Shown piece after piece: positions 8,157 through 15,746 of a stretch of DNA of 64,000 bases. Position numbers and translations under genes: made by a program. The DNA lies in NCBI GenBank assembly GCA_965220505.1, contig CBDCQE010000001.1, forward strand, positions 1,550,001 through 1,614,000. Direction: 5' to 3'. A model generated the notes under the pieces. It did not search any database and was not told where the DNA came from. It was given only the letters and a program-made list of their open reading frames with translations. The stretch's first letter is position 1. Every line of letters begins with the position of its first letter. The DNA is from Bin87 sp965220505. Lineage in GTDB: Bacteria; Chloroflexota; Dehalococcoidia; Lucifugimonadales; UBA3495.

Positions 8157-8849
8157 CTGACGACCGCGCAGCAGAATCACCAAACCGATGGCGAGGCCGG
8201 CGCCAACCAGTTGCATCACGATGAAGATCGGGGCGGAGGCCGGGTAGATCCCGGCGAAGGTGTCCGAAAACATCCTGGCTATCGTCACCGCCGGGTTAGC
8301 GAAACTGGTGGAGGAAGTGAAGAAATACGCCGCTCCGATGTACGCACCTACCGCCACCGGGATAACCGCCGCTCGGTGTCTGGGGATGAGAAAGATCACG
8401 AAGAGGAGCCCCAGGGTGGCTATGACCTCCGCAAGCCACAGGTCGGGTCCGCTGCGCACCTTCGTCGACCAGGTGACCGGCGGCAGCGCGAACATCAGGT
8501 TTGCCAGGACGGCGCCGACGATCCCGCCAATGACCTGAGCCCCTACGTAGGCGACGCCTTCGCGAACCGGCCGACCGTGCAGTACGACGTCGGCCAGGGT
8601 CACTGCCGGGTTGAAGTGTGCGCCGGAAACCGGTCCAAAGGCCCAGATCAGCGCCATTAGCGCAAAGGCGGTGGCGACGGCGTTTTCGAACAACTGGAAC
8701 CCGACGTCGCCGGGGCTAAGTCGCTGCGCGGCGATGCCGCTGCCGATCACTGCCATCAGCAGGAAAGCGGTGCCCACCGCCTCTGCAAGGAGTCGTCGAG
8801 CTAGCGCGGGCAAAGACGACCCCCCAACAAGCAACAGACCAACAGCCAT
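8148..8849 (-). CDS. Aquaporin / MIP family channel
   Basis: Up to 233 residues with six predicted transmembrane helices and two NPA boxes: SGAHFNPAVTL after the third helix and SFANPAVTIAR after the sixth, the second followed by the selectivity-filter Arg. It should conduct water or small neutral solutes; the substrate cannot be fixed from these residues alone. The ATG at 8849 lies directly behind a terminator-like hairpin, so its ribosome site would be inside the T tract. A TTG at 8811-8813, preceded by GGGGGG, is an alternative start that would give MPALARRLLAEAVG, a common family N-terminus. The gene's 3' end overlaps DUF429 by nine bases. Confidence 0.85.
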   Translation of the reverse strand: MAVGLLLVGGSSLPALARRLLAEAVGTAFLLMAVIGSGIAAQRLSPGDVGFQLFENAVATAFALMALIWAFGPVSGAHFNPAVTLADVVLHGRPVREGVAYVGAQVIGGIVGAVLANLMFALPPVTWSTKVRSGPDLWLAEVIATLGLLFVIFLIPRHRAAVIPVAVGAYIGAAYFFTSSTSFANPAVTIARMFSDTFAGIYPASAPIFIVMQLVGAGLAIGLVILLRGRQSA

Positions 8850-8851
8850 AC

Positions 8852-8874
8852 AAAAAGGGCGGAAAATCCGCCCT
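8852..8874 (-). terminator. Intrinsic terminator/attenuator in the aquaporin leader
   Basis: On the minus strand an 8-bp stem (AGGGCGGA / TCCGCCCT, loop of three) is followed by five T residues and then, after two bases, the putative ATG of the aquaporin gene. No annotated gene ends here on that strand, so it looks like a leader attenuator rather than an ordinary 3' terminator. A minus-strand promoter (TTGACC, 17 bases, TAGACT) can be read at about 8930-8960. Confidence 0.5.
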
Positions 8875-8966
8875 CTCGATTGGCTCGACGCTTCGCCGTG
8901 TCGCCATAGTAGATCATGGTGCGTAGAGTCTACCTGCGGGTCGGACGACGGTCAACGGCGAGCACG

Positions 8967-8996
8967 TTGACGCTCCGGGTCGGCGCTTACTATAAT
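8967..8996 (+). promoter_or_regulatory. Sigma70-type promoter for the desulforedoxin-like gene
   Basis: TTGACG at 8967-8972, an 18-base spacer and a perfect TATAAT at 8991-8996, 40 bases before the start codon at 9037. This is one of the clearest promoters in the window. Confidence 0.75.
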
Positions 8997-9036
8997 CCCG
9001 GCTATTACACAGCCAACTGAAGAGGTAGCGGCAGCA

Positions 9037-9339
9037 ATGAACCTGAAGACTGGACAACGTTACGTGGGCCCCGGCGGCGCTGAGATGATAGTCAGCAAGG
9101 CCAGCGGAGAAGGCGACCTGACCGACGGTGACATCCCCCTGCAGATCAAGGGGGCCGGCGTCGATTTCGGCGGTGCGGCCACCGCCGAGGATGCGCCCGA
9201 GGTAACCATGGGCAAGCGGCTGACGTCGCCGGACGGGAGCGTGTCCGTGTTGATCACCAAGGCGGGCAAATGCGACCTGCGGCTGAACGGCGAGTCGATG
9301 GAGTTGCAGGAAGCGAAGCAACTGCCTTCGTCGGACTGA
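9037..9339 (+). CDS. Tandem desulforedoxin-like protein lacking the metal-binding cysteines
   Basis: 100 residues made of two related halves: residues 6-37 (GQRYVGPGGAEMIV...LTDGDIPLQ) and 59-91 (GKRLTSPDGSVSVLI...LRLNGESMEL). Both follow the desulforedoxin pattern Y-x-C-x2-C-G...L-x-C-C-G-x-x-M. At the four cysteine positions, however, the first half has Gly11, Gly14, Asp30, Gly31 and the second Ser64, Gly67, Leu83, Asn84. The only Cys is Cys79, not at a ligand position. It should not bind iron in the usual way. A strong promoter and a strong terminator enclose it as a single-gene unit. Homology to desulforedoxin is inferred from pattern and spacing, not from a search. Confidence 0.6.
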   Translation: MNLKTGQRYVGPGGAEMIVSKASGEGDLTDGDIPLQIKGAGVDFGGAATAEDAPEVTMGKRLTSPDGSVSVLITKAGKCDLRLNGESMELQEAKQLPSSD

Positions 9340-9370
9340 CGTCCCGCCACACCTTCGGGATGCGAAATCA

Positions 9371-9398
9371 GGGCGGGTGAAACACCCGCCCGTTTTTT
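9371..9398 (+). terminator. Rho-independent terminator
   Basis: A 9-bp stem GGGCGGGTG / CACCCGCCC with a three-base loop, followed by GTTTTTT, 31 bases after the stop of the desulforedoxin-like gene. Confidence 0.85.
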
Positions 9399-9423
9399 GG
9401 TCCACAGTGTCCCAGTAGTCGGC

Positions 9424-10494
9424 CTACAGGAAGTGCGGGATCACGTACTTCCCGAACATGCGGATGCTGTTCATGATCTTGCTGTGGGGCAGGTTGCCCA
9501 TCTGCATGAAGCAGAGGATCTGGTCGACGCCCGCCTCACGGTACTTCTCCAGGGTCTTGATCACCGTCTCGGGAGACCCCATGGCAAACGCGCCCGAGGC
9601 GATATGGTCATCGGCGGTCTTGTCGACGCGCTCCTCCTGGACGGCGTTGACGGCGAAACGGTAACTCTCGGGCACGTCGCGGCCGGCCCAGGGGGCGTAG
9701 AGTTCCTCGGCCTTGCCCACGAACCACTCTCCCTCCCGGGCCGCGGACTCGTAGGCCTCCTGGTCGGTTTCGGCGACGTGGACCATGCACAGGGCGGCGA
9801 TGTTGTTGTTGGCCTGCCGTCCGATGGGGTTGGCGTTCTTTGCCGCATCACGATAGATCTGGACGCGCTCAATCAACTGCTCGTATCCGCCCAGGTTGAA
9901 GCAGAGTACGCCCACACCCATGGAGCCGGCTTCACCGAAGGACGCGGGTTGGCTGCACGCCATCCACAGCGGGGGATGCGGGTCCTGGACGGGCTTGGGA
10001 ATCACCGACCGGGGCGGGATGCTGTAGAACTCGCCCGAATGCGAGAACGGGTCCTCGGTCCACATGCGCGGGATCATCTCGATGGCCTCACGCCATTGGG
10101 CTTTGGTGGTCTCCGGGTCGACCTCGAAACCATCCATCTCGATAAGCGTGGTAGAGCGACCCGTTCCCAGGTCCATGCGCCCATCGCTGACAATGTCCAG
10201 CACCGCGGCCCGCTCGGCAACTCGGACCGGATGGTTGTACGCTCCGGGCAGTAGCGCCACCGCGTGACCGATCCTGATGCGCTTGGTGCGCTGGGAAATG
10301 GCCCCGTACAGCACCTCGGGTGCCGAACAGTGGGAGAACTCCCGCAGGAAGTGGTGCTCCACCGTCCAGAAATAGTCGAATCCCACGTCATCGGCCAGTT
10401 CAACCTGGGCCATTACCTGCTTGTAGCGTTCTGCCTCAATGCCCGGGTAGTGGGGTTCCGGTACCTGGATTTCGTACATCAATCCGAATTTCAT
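9424..10494 (-). CDS. LLM-class flavin-dependent oxidoreductase
   Basis: 356 residues, a luciferase-like monooxygenase TIM barrel. Family features visible are the N-terminal MKFGLMYEIQ strand, VEHHF, the RIRIGHAVALLPGAYNHPVR segment and GRMDLGTGRS. Members use FMN or F420 to oxidise alkanes, aldehydes, sulfonates and many other compounds; the F420:NADPH reductase at 32.9 kb makes F420 use possible here. The ATG at 10494, with GAGGAG upstream, is preferred to the outer start seven codons earlier. It stands alone, convergent with the terminator of the preceding plus-strand gene. Confidence 0.87.
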   Translation of the reverse strand: MKFGLMYEIQVPEPHYPGIEAERYKQVMAQVELADDVGFDYFWTVEHHFLREFSHCSAPEVLYGAISQRTKRIRIGHAVALLPGAYNHPVRVAERAAVLDIVSDGRMDLGTGRSTTLIEMDGFEVDPETTKAQWREAIEMIPRMWTEDPFSHSGEFYSIPPRSVIPKPVQDPHPPLWMACSQPASFGEAGSMGVGVLCFNLGGYEQLIERVQIYRDAAKNANPIGRQANNNIAALCMVHVAETDQEAYESAAREGEWFVGKAEELYAPWAGRDVPESYRFAVNAVQEERVDKTADDHIASGAFAMGSPETVIKTLEKYREAGVDQILCFMQMGNLPHSKIMNSIRMFGKYVIPHFL

Positions 10495-10625
10495 AGCGTG
10501 TGCTCCTCTGACCAAAGGGTCAGCTTGACGAGTCTGGGGTACGGCGGCTATCTGGCGCGAATGTTACCACAGGGCGCGAATCGCCCGGCGTAAGACGAGG
10601 CGGGCGGGCACTGCGCCGGCTTTTC

Positions 10626-10662
10626 TTGAAATGCCCCTGCGAATATATACAATATAGATATT
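10626..10662 (+). promoter_or_regulatory. MazEF promoter with AT-rich inverted repeat (possible autoregulatory operator)
   Basis: TTGAAA at 10626-10631, 16 bases, then TACAAT at 10648-10653. The -10 region sits inside an imperfect AT-rich inverted repeat with arms AATAT and ATATT (10642-10662), the sort of site an AbrB-fold antitoxin binds to repress its own operon. The operator role is inference. Confidence 0.5.
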
Positions 10663-10679
10663 GAAATGGAGGATTCTTG

Positions 10680-10919
10680 ATGGCAGCAAAAACACGGATC
10701 GCGACGTGGGGCTCCAGCTTGGCAGTACGCATCCCCAAGCCAATTGCCGAGCAATGGGGTGTGCAGGAAGGTTCAGCCATCGAAATAGTGCCGGACGGCG
10801 ACACCCTGATGCTCAGGAAGCAGGCTTTCGACCTCGCATCTCTACTTGACCGCGTGACGCCCGACAATCTCCACGGCGAGGTGGACACCGGGGCGCCGCA
10901 AGGGAAAGAGGCGTGGTAG
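10680..10919 (+). CDS. mazE: AbrB/MazE-type antitoxin
   Basis: 79 residues with a swapped-hairpin SpoVT/AbrB DNA-binding domain at the N-terminus: TRIATWGSSLAVRIPKPIAE, then WGVQEGSAIEIVPDGDTLML. The C-terminal tail (about residues 55-79) is the usual toxin-neutralising extension. The ATG at 10680 follows a GGAGG site at 10667-10671. It overlaps the toxin gene by seven bases, so the two are translationally coupled. MazE binds and inhibits MazF and, with it, represses the operon. Confidence 0.85.
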   Translation: MAAKTRIATWGSSLAVRIPKPIAEQWGVQEGSAIEIVPDGDTLMLRKQAFDLASLLDRVTPDNLHGEVDTGAPQGKEAW

Positions 10920-11254
10920 CCGACGAATACGTCCCGGGTCGTGGCGACATAGTCTGGATAAGCTTTACGCCGCAAGCGGGACACGAACAAGCAGGGCACA
11001 GACCAGCGCTGGTGGTCAGCCCGCGTGAATACAACGCGGTCACCAGCCTTGCCCTATGCTGCCCCATCACCTCTCAGGTAAAGGGGTACCCCTTCGAAGT
11101 CTCGCTGCCTTCAACCGGCCCGATTGCAGGCGTAGTGCTTGCAGACCAGGTGAAAAGCCTGGACTGGCACCCCCGGGGAGCGCGTTTCGGATCCAAATGC
11201 AGTAGCGGGGTGATCAGCGAGGTAATCGGCAAGATCGGGACTTTGCTAGCTTGA
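10913..11254 (+). CDS. mazF: MazF-type mRNA interferase toxin
   Basis: 113 residues with a GTG start inside the end of mazE. The PemK/MazF fold is recognised from RGDIVWISFTPQAGHEQAGHRPALVVS near the N-terminus, the CCPITSQ strand and the VVLADQVKSLDW segment. The Arg of RGD and the Ser/Thr of PITSQ are the typical active-site neighbourhood. MazF enzymes cut single-stranded RNA at short motifs; the motif here is unknown. All elements of a functional toxin-antitoxin pair appear intact. Confidence 0.88.
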   Translation: MVADEYVPGRGDIVWISFTPQAGHEQAGHRPALVVSPREYNAVTSLALCCPITSQVKGYPFEVSLPSTGPIAGVVLADQVKSLDWHPRGARFGSKCSSGVISEVIGKIGTLLA

Positions 11255-11423
11255 ATGCAATTGACCGCTGGAGCGTCCGAGGTTCCTGCTGCTCCTATTC
11301 AATTGCACCTCACGGCGCGGGCACAATCATCCCGTCAATATACACGTGAGCTAAAAGTTCGTCATGCTCTAAGCCAAGCTATTGGCTACAGAACGACGTT
11401 TGGATACTACAACATCAAGGTCA

Positions 11424-11966
11424 TCAGCGTAAGTATATTTCACACACATCCCGCATAAGATAATCAAAACGATTCACGATCTTATCAATGATTTCAGCGT
11501 TCTGAGCATAAACACTCTTCAGTTCAGCTTCCAAACTGGTTGCTTCATCTCTCGTAGCCAGTTCGCAAAACCAAACTAATTTAGGATCCTTGCCTCTAGT
11601 CTGTACGACCGAACCCCGCCGATGCTCTTGTACACGCCGGCTGATATTATCTGTGTGGCCAATATAGTACATCTTTCCTGTGGGGTCCGTTAATCTCAAG
11701 ATATACGCGAAATAGCCGTCGCAGGCATAGAGTGCCGGTTTCCAAGCGCCGTTGAATTCTTGCGCAAATCTGGGTCCGTTGGGATTGGGGTAAGTCTTAT
11801 CGCCGACCGTTGTACCCGGATTGTGGTTCTCAAAACAGGTATGACAGTGCTTCGGATATGTCACAAGCCAACCTGTGGCCTCCATATTGGTGACGAAGAC
11901 ATCGTATGGAAACTCAAAATCAATGCCGCAAGTTCGGCACCTCAGTTGAAGATTTGGACGGATCAT
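11424..11966 (-). CDS. GIY-YIG nuclease-domain protein with N-terminal zinc finger
   Basis: 180 residues. Two CxxC pairs lie in the first 45 residues (CRTCGIDFEF and CHTCFENH), suggesting a zinc-binding head. A GIY-YIG-like domain follows: FAYILRL, then KMYYIGHTDNISRRVQEHRRG with the conserved Arg. The rest (ELATRDEATSLEAELKSVYA) contains the Glu expected of the fold. The ATG at 11966 is chosen for the GGGGAGA site upstream. The gene is noticeably less GC-rich than its neighbours and sits antisense behind MazEF, suggesting recent transfer. A DNA-cutting role is inferred only from the fold. Confidence 0.75.
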   Translation of the reverse strand: MIRPNLQLRCRTCGIDFEFPYDVFVTNMEATGWLVTYPKHCHTCFENHNPGTTVGDKTYPNPNGPRFAQEFNGAWKPALYACDGYFAYILRLTDPTGKMYYIGHTDNISRRVQEHRRGSVVQTRGKDPKLVWFCELATRDEATSLEAELKSVYAQNAEIIDKIVNRFDYLMRDVCEIYLR

Positions 11967-11984
11967 GTTCTCCCCTGTGAATTT

Positions 11985-12028
11985 GCGAGCGATCACTCAT
12001 TGACTCGAGCAATCGCTCGCATTTTTTT
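11985..12028 (+). terminator. Plus-strand hairpin with T7 tract in front of the GIY-YIG gene
   Basis: Nine-base perfect arms GCGAGCGAT (11985-11993) and ATCGCTCGC (12012-12020) followed by A and seven Ts at 12022-12028. On the plus strand this is an intrinsic terminator, though the nearest plus-strand gene (mazF) ends 730 bases earlier. On the minus strand the same inverted repeat lies just ahead of the GIY-YIG start and could be an operator. Confidence 0.55.
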
Positions 12029-12085
12029 GACGACATGCCCATCGGGGCAATCGGCGTTCTTCTCGGCTATGGGCGTTTCGACAAG

Positions 12086-13192
12086 TTACGGCACCAGCAT
12101 CGCCCTTGTGATCTCCGTCTGCCGTTGGCTCCACTCGGCGGCGGCGAAGGCTTCGTTGACGTCGGCCAGCGGGAAGGTGTGGGACACCAACCTGTGGAAA
12201 GGCAGCCGGTCCTGGTTGCGCACCAGGAAGTCTAGCAGTTCGGGGAGCAGCGACGGCCGATACATCAGGCTGCCCACGATGTTCTTGCCCTGGAGCAATT
12301 TGGACGGGTCGATGGAAGTTTCCTGCCCACGCACAATGTCGCCTATTTCCACGAAGGTGCCGCCGTTGGACAGCATGTCGATGCCTTCCCGCAGCAGGTC
12401 GGCCCGGCCCACCAGCTCCATCACCACGTCGGCGCCGCGCCCTCGGGTCAACTCGCGGACCCGGCGCACGCGGGTTTCAGGAGTGTTGAATTCCTCGATA
12501 TTGATCGTGTGGTCGGCGCCGAATTCTTCCGCAAGTTCCAAACGGTTCTCCAACCGGTCCAGCACGATCACCCGGTCGGCGCCGCGCTCCTTGGCCATAG
12601 CGGTGGCGTGGATGCCCAACCCGCCGGCGCCCATGATGACCACGGACTGGCCGTGGCTCATCCCGGCACGCTCCAACCCGGTGGTAACGGTGCCCATGGC
12701 GCAGTTGACCGGGCCCAGCAGATTGTCGGGCAGTTCGTCGGGGACGCGGAAGAAGGGGTGGCGCGGCGGGAGATACAGGAAGTCGCCGTAGGTGCCGGTG
12801 AAGTAGGGCCAGTTGCCGGCGGCAGGGTACTGACGGTTGGCGCACCAGTTGGTGTTGCCGCGCAGGCACATGTGGCATTGGTAGCAGGGGAACACGGCGG
12901 CGTAGACCACTCGGTCACCTTCTTTTACGTCCGTTCCCCAATAGTCTGATGTTATGCCATCGCCGAGGTGTTCAATGACCCCGGTACCTTCGTGGCCCAT
13001 GACGCGCCCAGTTTCAGGCAGCGGATTGTGCTCCTGGGTCTGGTCACCGCGCCACGTGTGCAGGTCGGAGCCGCATATGCCCGCCTGAGTCATGCGGAGC
13101 AGCACTGCCCCGGGTTCGGGCTCGGGAACGTCGTACTCCTCGATTTCAAAGGGCTTGCCGTACTCCTTAACGACTACGATGCGTCCTTTCAT
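12086..13192 (-). CDS. Zinc-dependent alcohol dehydrogenase (MDR family)
   Basis: 368 residues. The catalytic zinc site is seen in AGICGSDLHTW (Cys) and GHEGTGVIE (His-Glu). The structural-zinc cysteines are in CYQCHMCLRGNTNWC, and the NAD-binding motif is VIMGAGGLGIHATAMAKE followed by the acidic residue in VLDRLENR. It should oxidise an alcohol or polyol, or reduce an aldehyde, with NAD(H). The ATG at 13192 has AGGAGG upstream, and a minus-strand extended -10 (TGCTAGGAT) lies at 13237-13245. It is transcribed alone, divergent from rpiB. The substrate is unknown. Confidence 0.88.
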   Translation of the reverse strand: MKGRIVVVKEYGKPFEIEEYDVPEPEPGAVLLRMTQAGICGSDLHTWRGDQTQEHNPLPETGRVMGHEGTGVIEHLGDGITSDYWGTDVKEGDRVVYAAVFPCYQCHMCLRGNTNWCANRQYPAAGNWPYFTGTYGDFLYLPPRHPFFRVPDELPDNLLGPVNCAMGTVTTGLERAGMSHGQSVVIMGAGGLGIHATAMAKERGADRVIVLDRLENRLELAEEFGADHTINIEEFNTPETRVRRVRELTRGRGADVVMELVGRADLLREGIDMLSNGGTFVEIGDIVRGQETSIDPSKLLQGKNIVGSLMYRPSLLPELLDFLVRNQDRLPFHRLVSHTFPLADVNEAFAAAEWSQRQTEITRAMLVP

Positions 13193-13236
13193 GCTGGTCC
13201 CTCCTGTCGAGCGTGAAAACCGTGTCGATGGCCGGT

Positions 13237-13245
13237 ATCCTAGCA
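13237..13245 (-). promoter_or_regulatory. Extended -10 promoter for the zinc alcohol dehydrogenase
   Basis: Minus-strand TGCTAGGAT, about 45 bases ahead of the ATG at 13192. There is no convincing -35 box. Confidence 0.45.
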
Positions 13246-13275
13246 TACGCCGCAGGGATCAGTAAGGGCGGAATG

Positions 13276-13300
13276 GTCCCGGCGTGCGCTGTGATACACT
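13276..13300 (+). promoter_or_regulatory. Candidate rpiB promoter sharing a 14-mer with the FIST promoter
   Basis: GTCCCGGCGTGCGC at 13276-13289, then TACACT at 13295-13300, 47 bases before the rpiB ATG. The same 14 bases precede the FIST -10 element at 3351-3364. The -10 role is plausible; the function of the 14-mer is unknown. Confidence 0.4.
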
Positions 13301-13347
13301 GCTGCCAAGAATAAGAAACCGACACGTCGATAGTCGCGGGAACAGCC

Positions 13348-13794
13348 ATGAAGATTGCTATCGGTTCCGACCACGCGGGGTTCGAGTACAAGGGGAAATT
13401 GTTGTCCCTGCTGGCGTACCTGGGGCACGAGGCCCTGGACTACGGCGCCTATTCAGACGAGTCCACCGACTATCCGGAATGGATACGCCCTGTCGCCGAG
13501 GCGGTTGCCAGGGGCGAGGTTGACCGGGGCATAGTCCTGGGAGGGTCCGGCAACGGCGAGGCCATTGTGGCCAATCGTGTGCCGGGGGTCCGGTGCACGC
13601 TGTGCTGGAACGCAGAGTCAGCCCGGTTCGGCCGCCAGCACAACGACTCCAACGTGCTCTCCATGGGACAGCGGTTGGTTTCGTGGGAAACGGCGCGTGA
13701 GATCGTGGACGTGTGGCTGACCACGGACTTTGAAGGTGGACGGCACCTGCGGCGTATCAACCAGATCGACGAGGACCCGCAACGCCTCACCTAG
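13348..13794 (+). CDS. rpiB: Ribose-5-phosphate isomerase B
   Basis: 148 residues of the RpiB/LacAB family, interconverting ribose 5-phosphate and ribulose 5-phosphate in the pentose phosphate pathway. The N-terminal GSDHAGFEYK motif, STDYPEW and the phosphate-binding loop GGSGNGEAIVANRVPGVR are present. The loop is of the actinobacterial type (GSGNGE) rather than the Cys-containing GTGIG loop of E. coli. The length is normal. It is a single gene, and a palindromic repeat lies 36 bases downstream, between it and the convergent nitrile hydratase gene. A related isomerase specificity cannot be excluded. Confidence 0.88.
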   Translation: MKIAIGSDHAGFEYKGKLLSLLAYLGHEALDYGAYSDESTDYPEWIRPVAEAVARGEVDRGIVLGGSGNGEAIVANRVPGVRCTLCWNAESARFGRQHNDSNVLSMGQRLVSWETAREIVDVWLTTDFEGGRHLRRINQIDEDPQRLT

Positions 13795-13829
13795 TAATCC
13801 CGAAAAGGAACCGCGACAGGAAAAATCGA

Positions 13830-13849
13830 GGGCGAATGATCATTCGCCC
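13830..13849. repeat. Palindromic repeat copy 1 (20-bp perfect palindrome)
   Basis: GGGCGAATGATCATTCGCCC, perfectly self-complementary with GATC at the centre, between the convergent ends of rpiB and the nitrile hydratase alpha gene. It is one of four copies in the window and may serve as a two-way terminator hairpin. Confidence 0.85.
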
Positions 13850-13875
13850 CCAATCTATCGGAAACAAGCCGGGAG

Positions 13876-14490
13876 TCAGGGGGCCAGGGCCTCGGTAACG
13901 CCGATCATACTGTCCCGGCTCACGAGGGCGGCAAGTTCTTCCTCGCCCATGCCTTCGGTACCTTCCGGCCGACGCGGCAGCACCAGGTAACGCACGTCGG
14001 CGGTGCTGTCCAGGACGCGGACCTCCGCATCATCCGGCGGCCGGGCTCCGAACTCCGCCATGACGCCACGGGGGTCGCGGACCGCGCGGGCGCGGTAAGC
14101 CAGGCTCTTGTACCAGTCCGGCGGGCGACCGAGCAGCATCCGCGGGTAGCAAGAGCAAAGGGTACACACGACCATGTGATGAACGTCATCAGTGTTTTCG
14201 ACCACGGTCAGGTGCGGTGTTTCCTCGGGAATCGCGATGCCCATCTCGGCCAACGCGGACCGGGAGTCGGCCAGCAGACGGGCCTTGAACGCAGGATCGG
14301 CCCAAGCGTGAGCGACGACCCGTGCGCCGTCAGCCGGCGTGCGACCGTCCATCAGATTCACCTGTCGCTGTACCTCATCGGCAGTGAGCAGTCCCTTTTC
14401 CGCGAGCAGGGCTTCAATGGCCACGGAGCGCAGAGCCACCTCACTCATGGGCTCGTCGTGGATGTGGTCAACAATGTGGGTTGCGGTCAT
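13876..14490 (-). CDS. Cobalt-type nitrile hydratase alpha subunit
   Basis: 204 residues. The metal-binding motif CTLCSC lies at residues 109-114 (Cys109, Cys112, Ser113, Cys114); Thr after the first Cys is the mark of the cobalt class. The downstream YPRMLLGRPPDWYKS and RLVLP-type C-terminal sequence (TEGMGEEELAALVSRDSMIG) match the NHase alpha family. The alpha subunit carries the catalytic metal, which hydrates nitriles to amides; the gamma subunit of thiocyanate hydrolase is a close homologue. The matching beta subunit is not adjacent: its halves are at 16968-17267 and 19111-19431 on the same strand, with two PLP-protein genes and an inserted module between. No cobalt-chaperone activator gene is seen. 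Confidence 0.88.
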   Translation of the reverse strand: MTATHIVDHIHDEPMSEVALRSVAIEALLAEKGLLTADEVQRQVNLMDGRTPADGARVVAHAWADPAFKARLLADSRSALAEMGIAIPEETPHLTVVENTDDVHHMVVCTLCSCYPRMLLGRPPDWYKSLAYRARAVRDPRGVMAEFGARPPDDAEVRVLDSTADVRYLVLPRRPEGTEGMGEEELAALVSRDSMIGVTEALAP

Positions 14491-14574
14491 ATTTCTCTCT
14501 CCGATGTCATGCGGGAACTGCTATGGGTCACAACGGATTGTACTGGCGGGCAATCACCTTTGGGAATACAACCT

Positions 14575-15678
14575 CTAGTTGTGACAGCCCCGTGCCTCGA
14601 TTTCCCAAACCGTCTCCACCATTCCGTCGCGTATGCCGATGAAACGATCCCACCGGCTGACCATGGCGTCCTGCTGGCCGGGAAGCAGCACTAGCTGATC
14701 GCCAACGGCCAGCTCGGCTCCCTCCGCCACCCGGAACACCGTGCGGTCGGTGTTCATATCTACGGGTTCGACTCCTGGACGACCCTCCACTCGCGGCAAC
14801 CCCTTCATGCCGCCCACGGCCCGCGCTCCAGCATCGCCGATCGCCATTCCCGGACGTGGGACACTGATGATGGACGACAGCACCTTGCCAGCCAAGTGAA
14901 AATCCTCCATGTATTCGTACGAGGTTTCCATCACCAAGTAGGAGCCACCCTGGATTTCGGTGACTTCCGGCATATCCCCGGCGATATCGTAGCTCCAGGT
15001 CTCGCCCGTCGATACGATTTCGACCGGCAGGCCGTCGGCGAGCATCGCTTCCCTGAGATCCAGAACCGGCTGGATGAGATGGTGTGCTTCGGTGGTCCGG
15101 TCCTCCAAGTCCCCAGAGGGTTCCGCCATCATCTGGTGGCTCATCACGCCTTTCAGGGAGAGCCCGGGCAGCGAGTCAATCAAACGGGCCAGTGCCAGGC
15201 CGGTTTCCGCCTCTTGCACCCCGCACCGGACCAGTCCGGTTTCCTGCTCGATCACCACGCCCAGATTGATGCCCTGTGAGGAGGCGGCCTGGGAAAGATC
15301 ATGGGCGTTCGCTTCGTTTTCGCACGCGACCAGGATCTCGGCCTGGTCCGCCAGGGCGCAGAGCCGGGCGATCTTCGGCGGGGCAACAACCTCGCTGGTA
15401 ACGAACACGCTGGGCACGCCACCCTGCACCATCACCTCCGCCTCGGCGACCTTGGCGGCGCACACCCCGCCTATTGTGCCGCCGCGCTCGATCTGACGCA
15501 GTGCAATGGCAGGGCTCTTGTGATTCTTGCTATGCCCACGCAACTTGCTATGGCGATCGCCATAGAAATCGGCTATCACATCCATGTTGTGATCCAGAGC
15601 ATCCATGTCCAGGATCAGGCATGGGGTATCCAGTTCCGCGATCGGAGTGCCGGGTTGGGGTTCATGGGTTTGCGGCAT
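14575..15678 (-). CDS. DSD1-family PLP-dependent enzyme (D-threonine aldolase/D-serine dehydratase type)
   Basis: 367 residues with an alanine-racemase-type TIM barrel followed by a beta domain. The PLP lysine region is RGHSKNHK (Lys51, Lys54), matching the RPHxKxHK motif of the family. The phosphate-binding STGETWSYD and the IQGGSYLVM segments are also present. Such enzymes split or dehydrate D-3-hydroxy-amino acids using PLP and a divalent metal. It is in line with a second family member upstream (68-base gap) and the nitrile hydratase alpha gene downstream (84-base gap), suggesting one transcript. The substrate is unknown. Unlike its neighbour, this copy keeps the catalytic lysine. Confidence 0.83.
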   Translation of the reverse strand: MPQTHEPQPGTPIAELDTPCLILDMDALDHNMDVIADFYGDRHSKLRGHSKNHKSPAIALRQIERGGTIGGVCAAKVAEAEVMVQGGVPSVFVTSEVVAPPKIARLCALADQAEILVACENEANAHDLSQAASSQGINLGVVIEQETGLVRCGVQEAETGLALARLIDSLPGLSLKGVMSHQMMAEPSGDLEDRTTEAHHLIQPVLDLREAMLADGLPVEIVSTGETWSYDIAGDMPEVTEIQGGSYLVMETSYEYMEDFHLAGKVLSSIISVPRPGMAIGDAGARAVGGMKGLPRVEGRPGVEPVDMNTDRTVFRVAEGAELAVGDQLVLLPGQQDAMVSRWDRFIGIRDGMVETVWEIEARGCHN

Positions 15679-15746
15679 GGACGTACCTCCGAGGTTCCTG
15701 CATCTCTGATCTAAACTTGTCGCGAATATTGATAGGGGAGTTGGGA

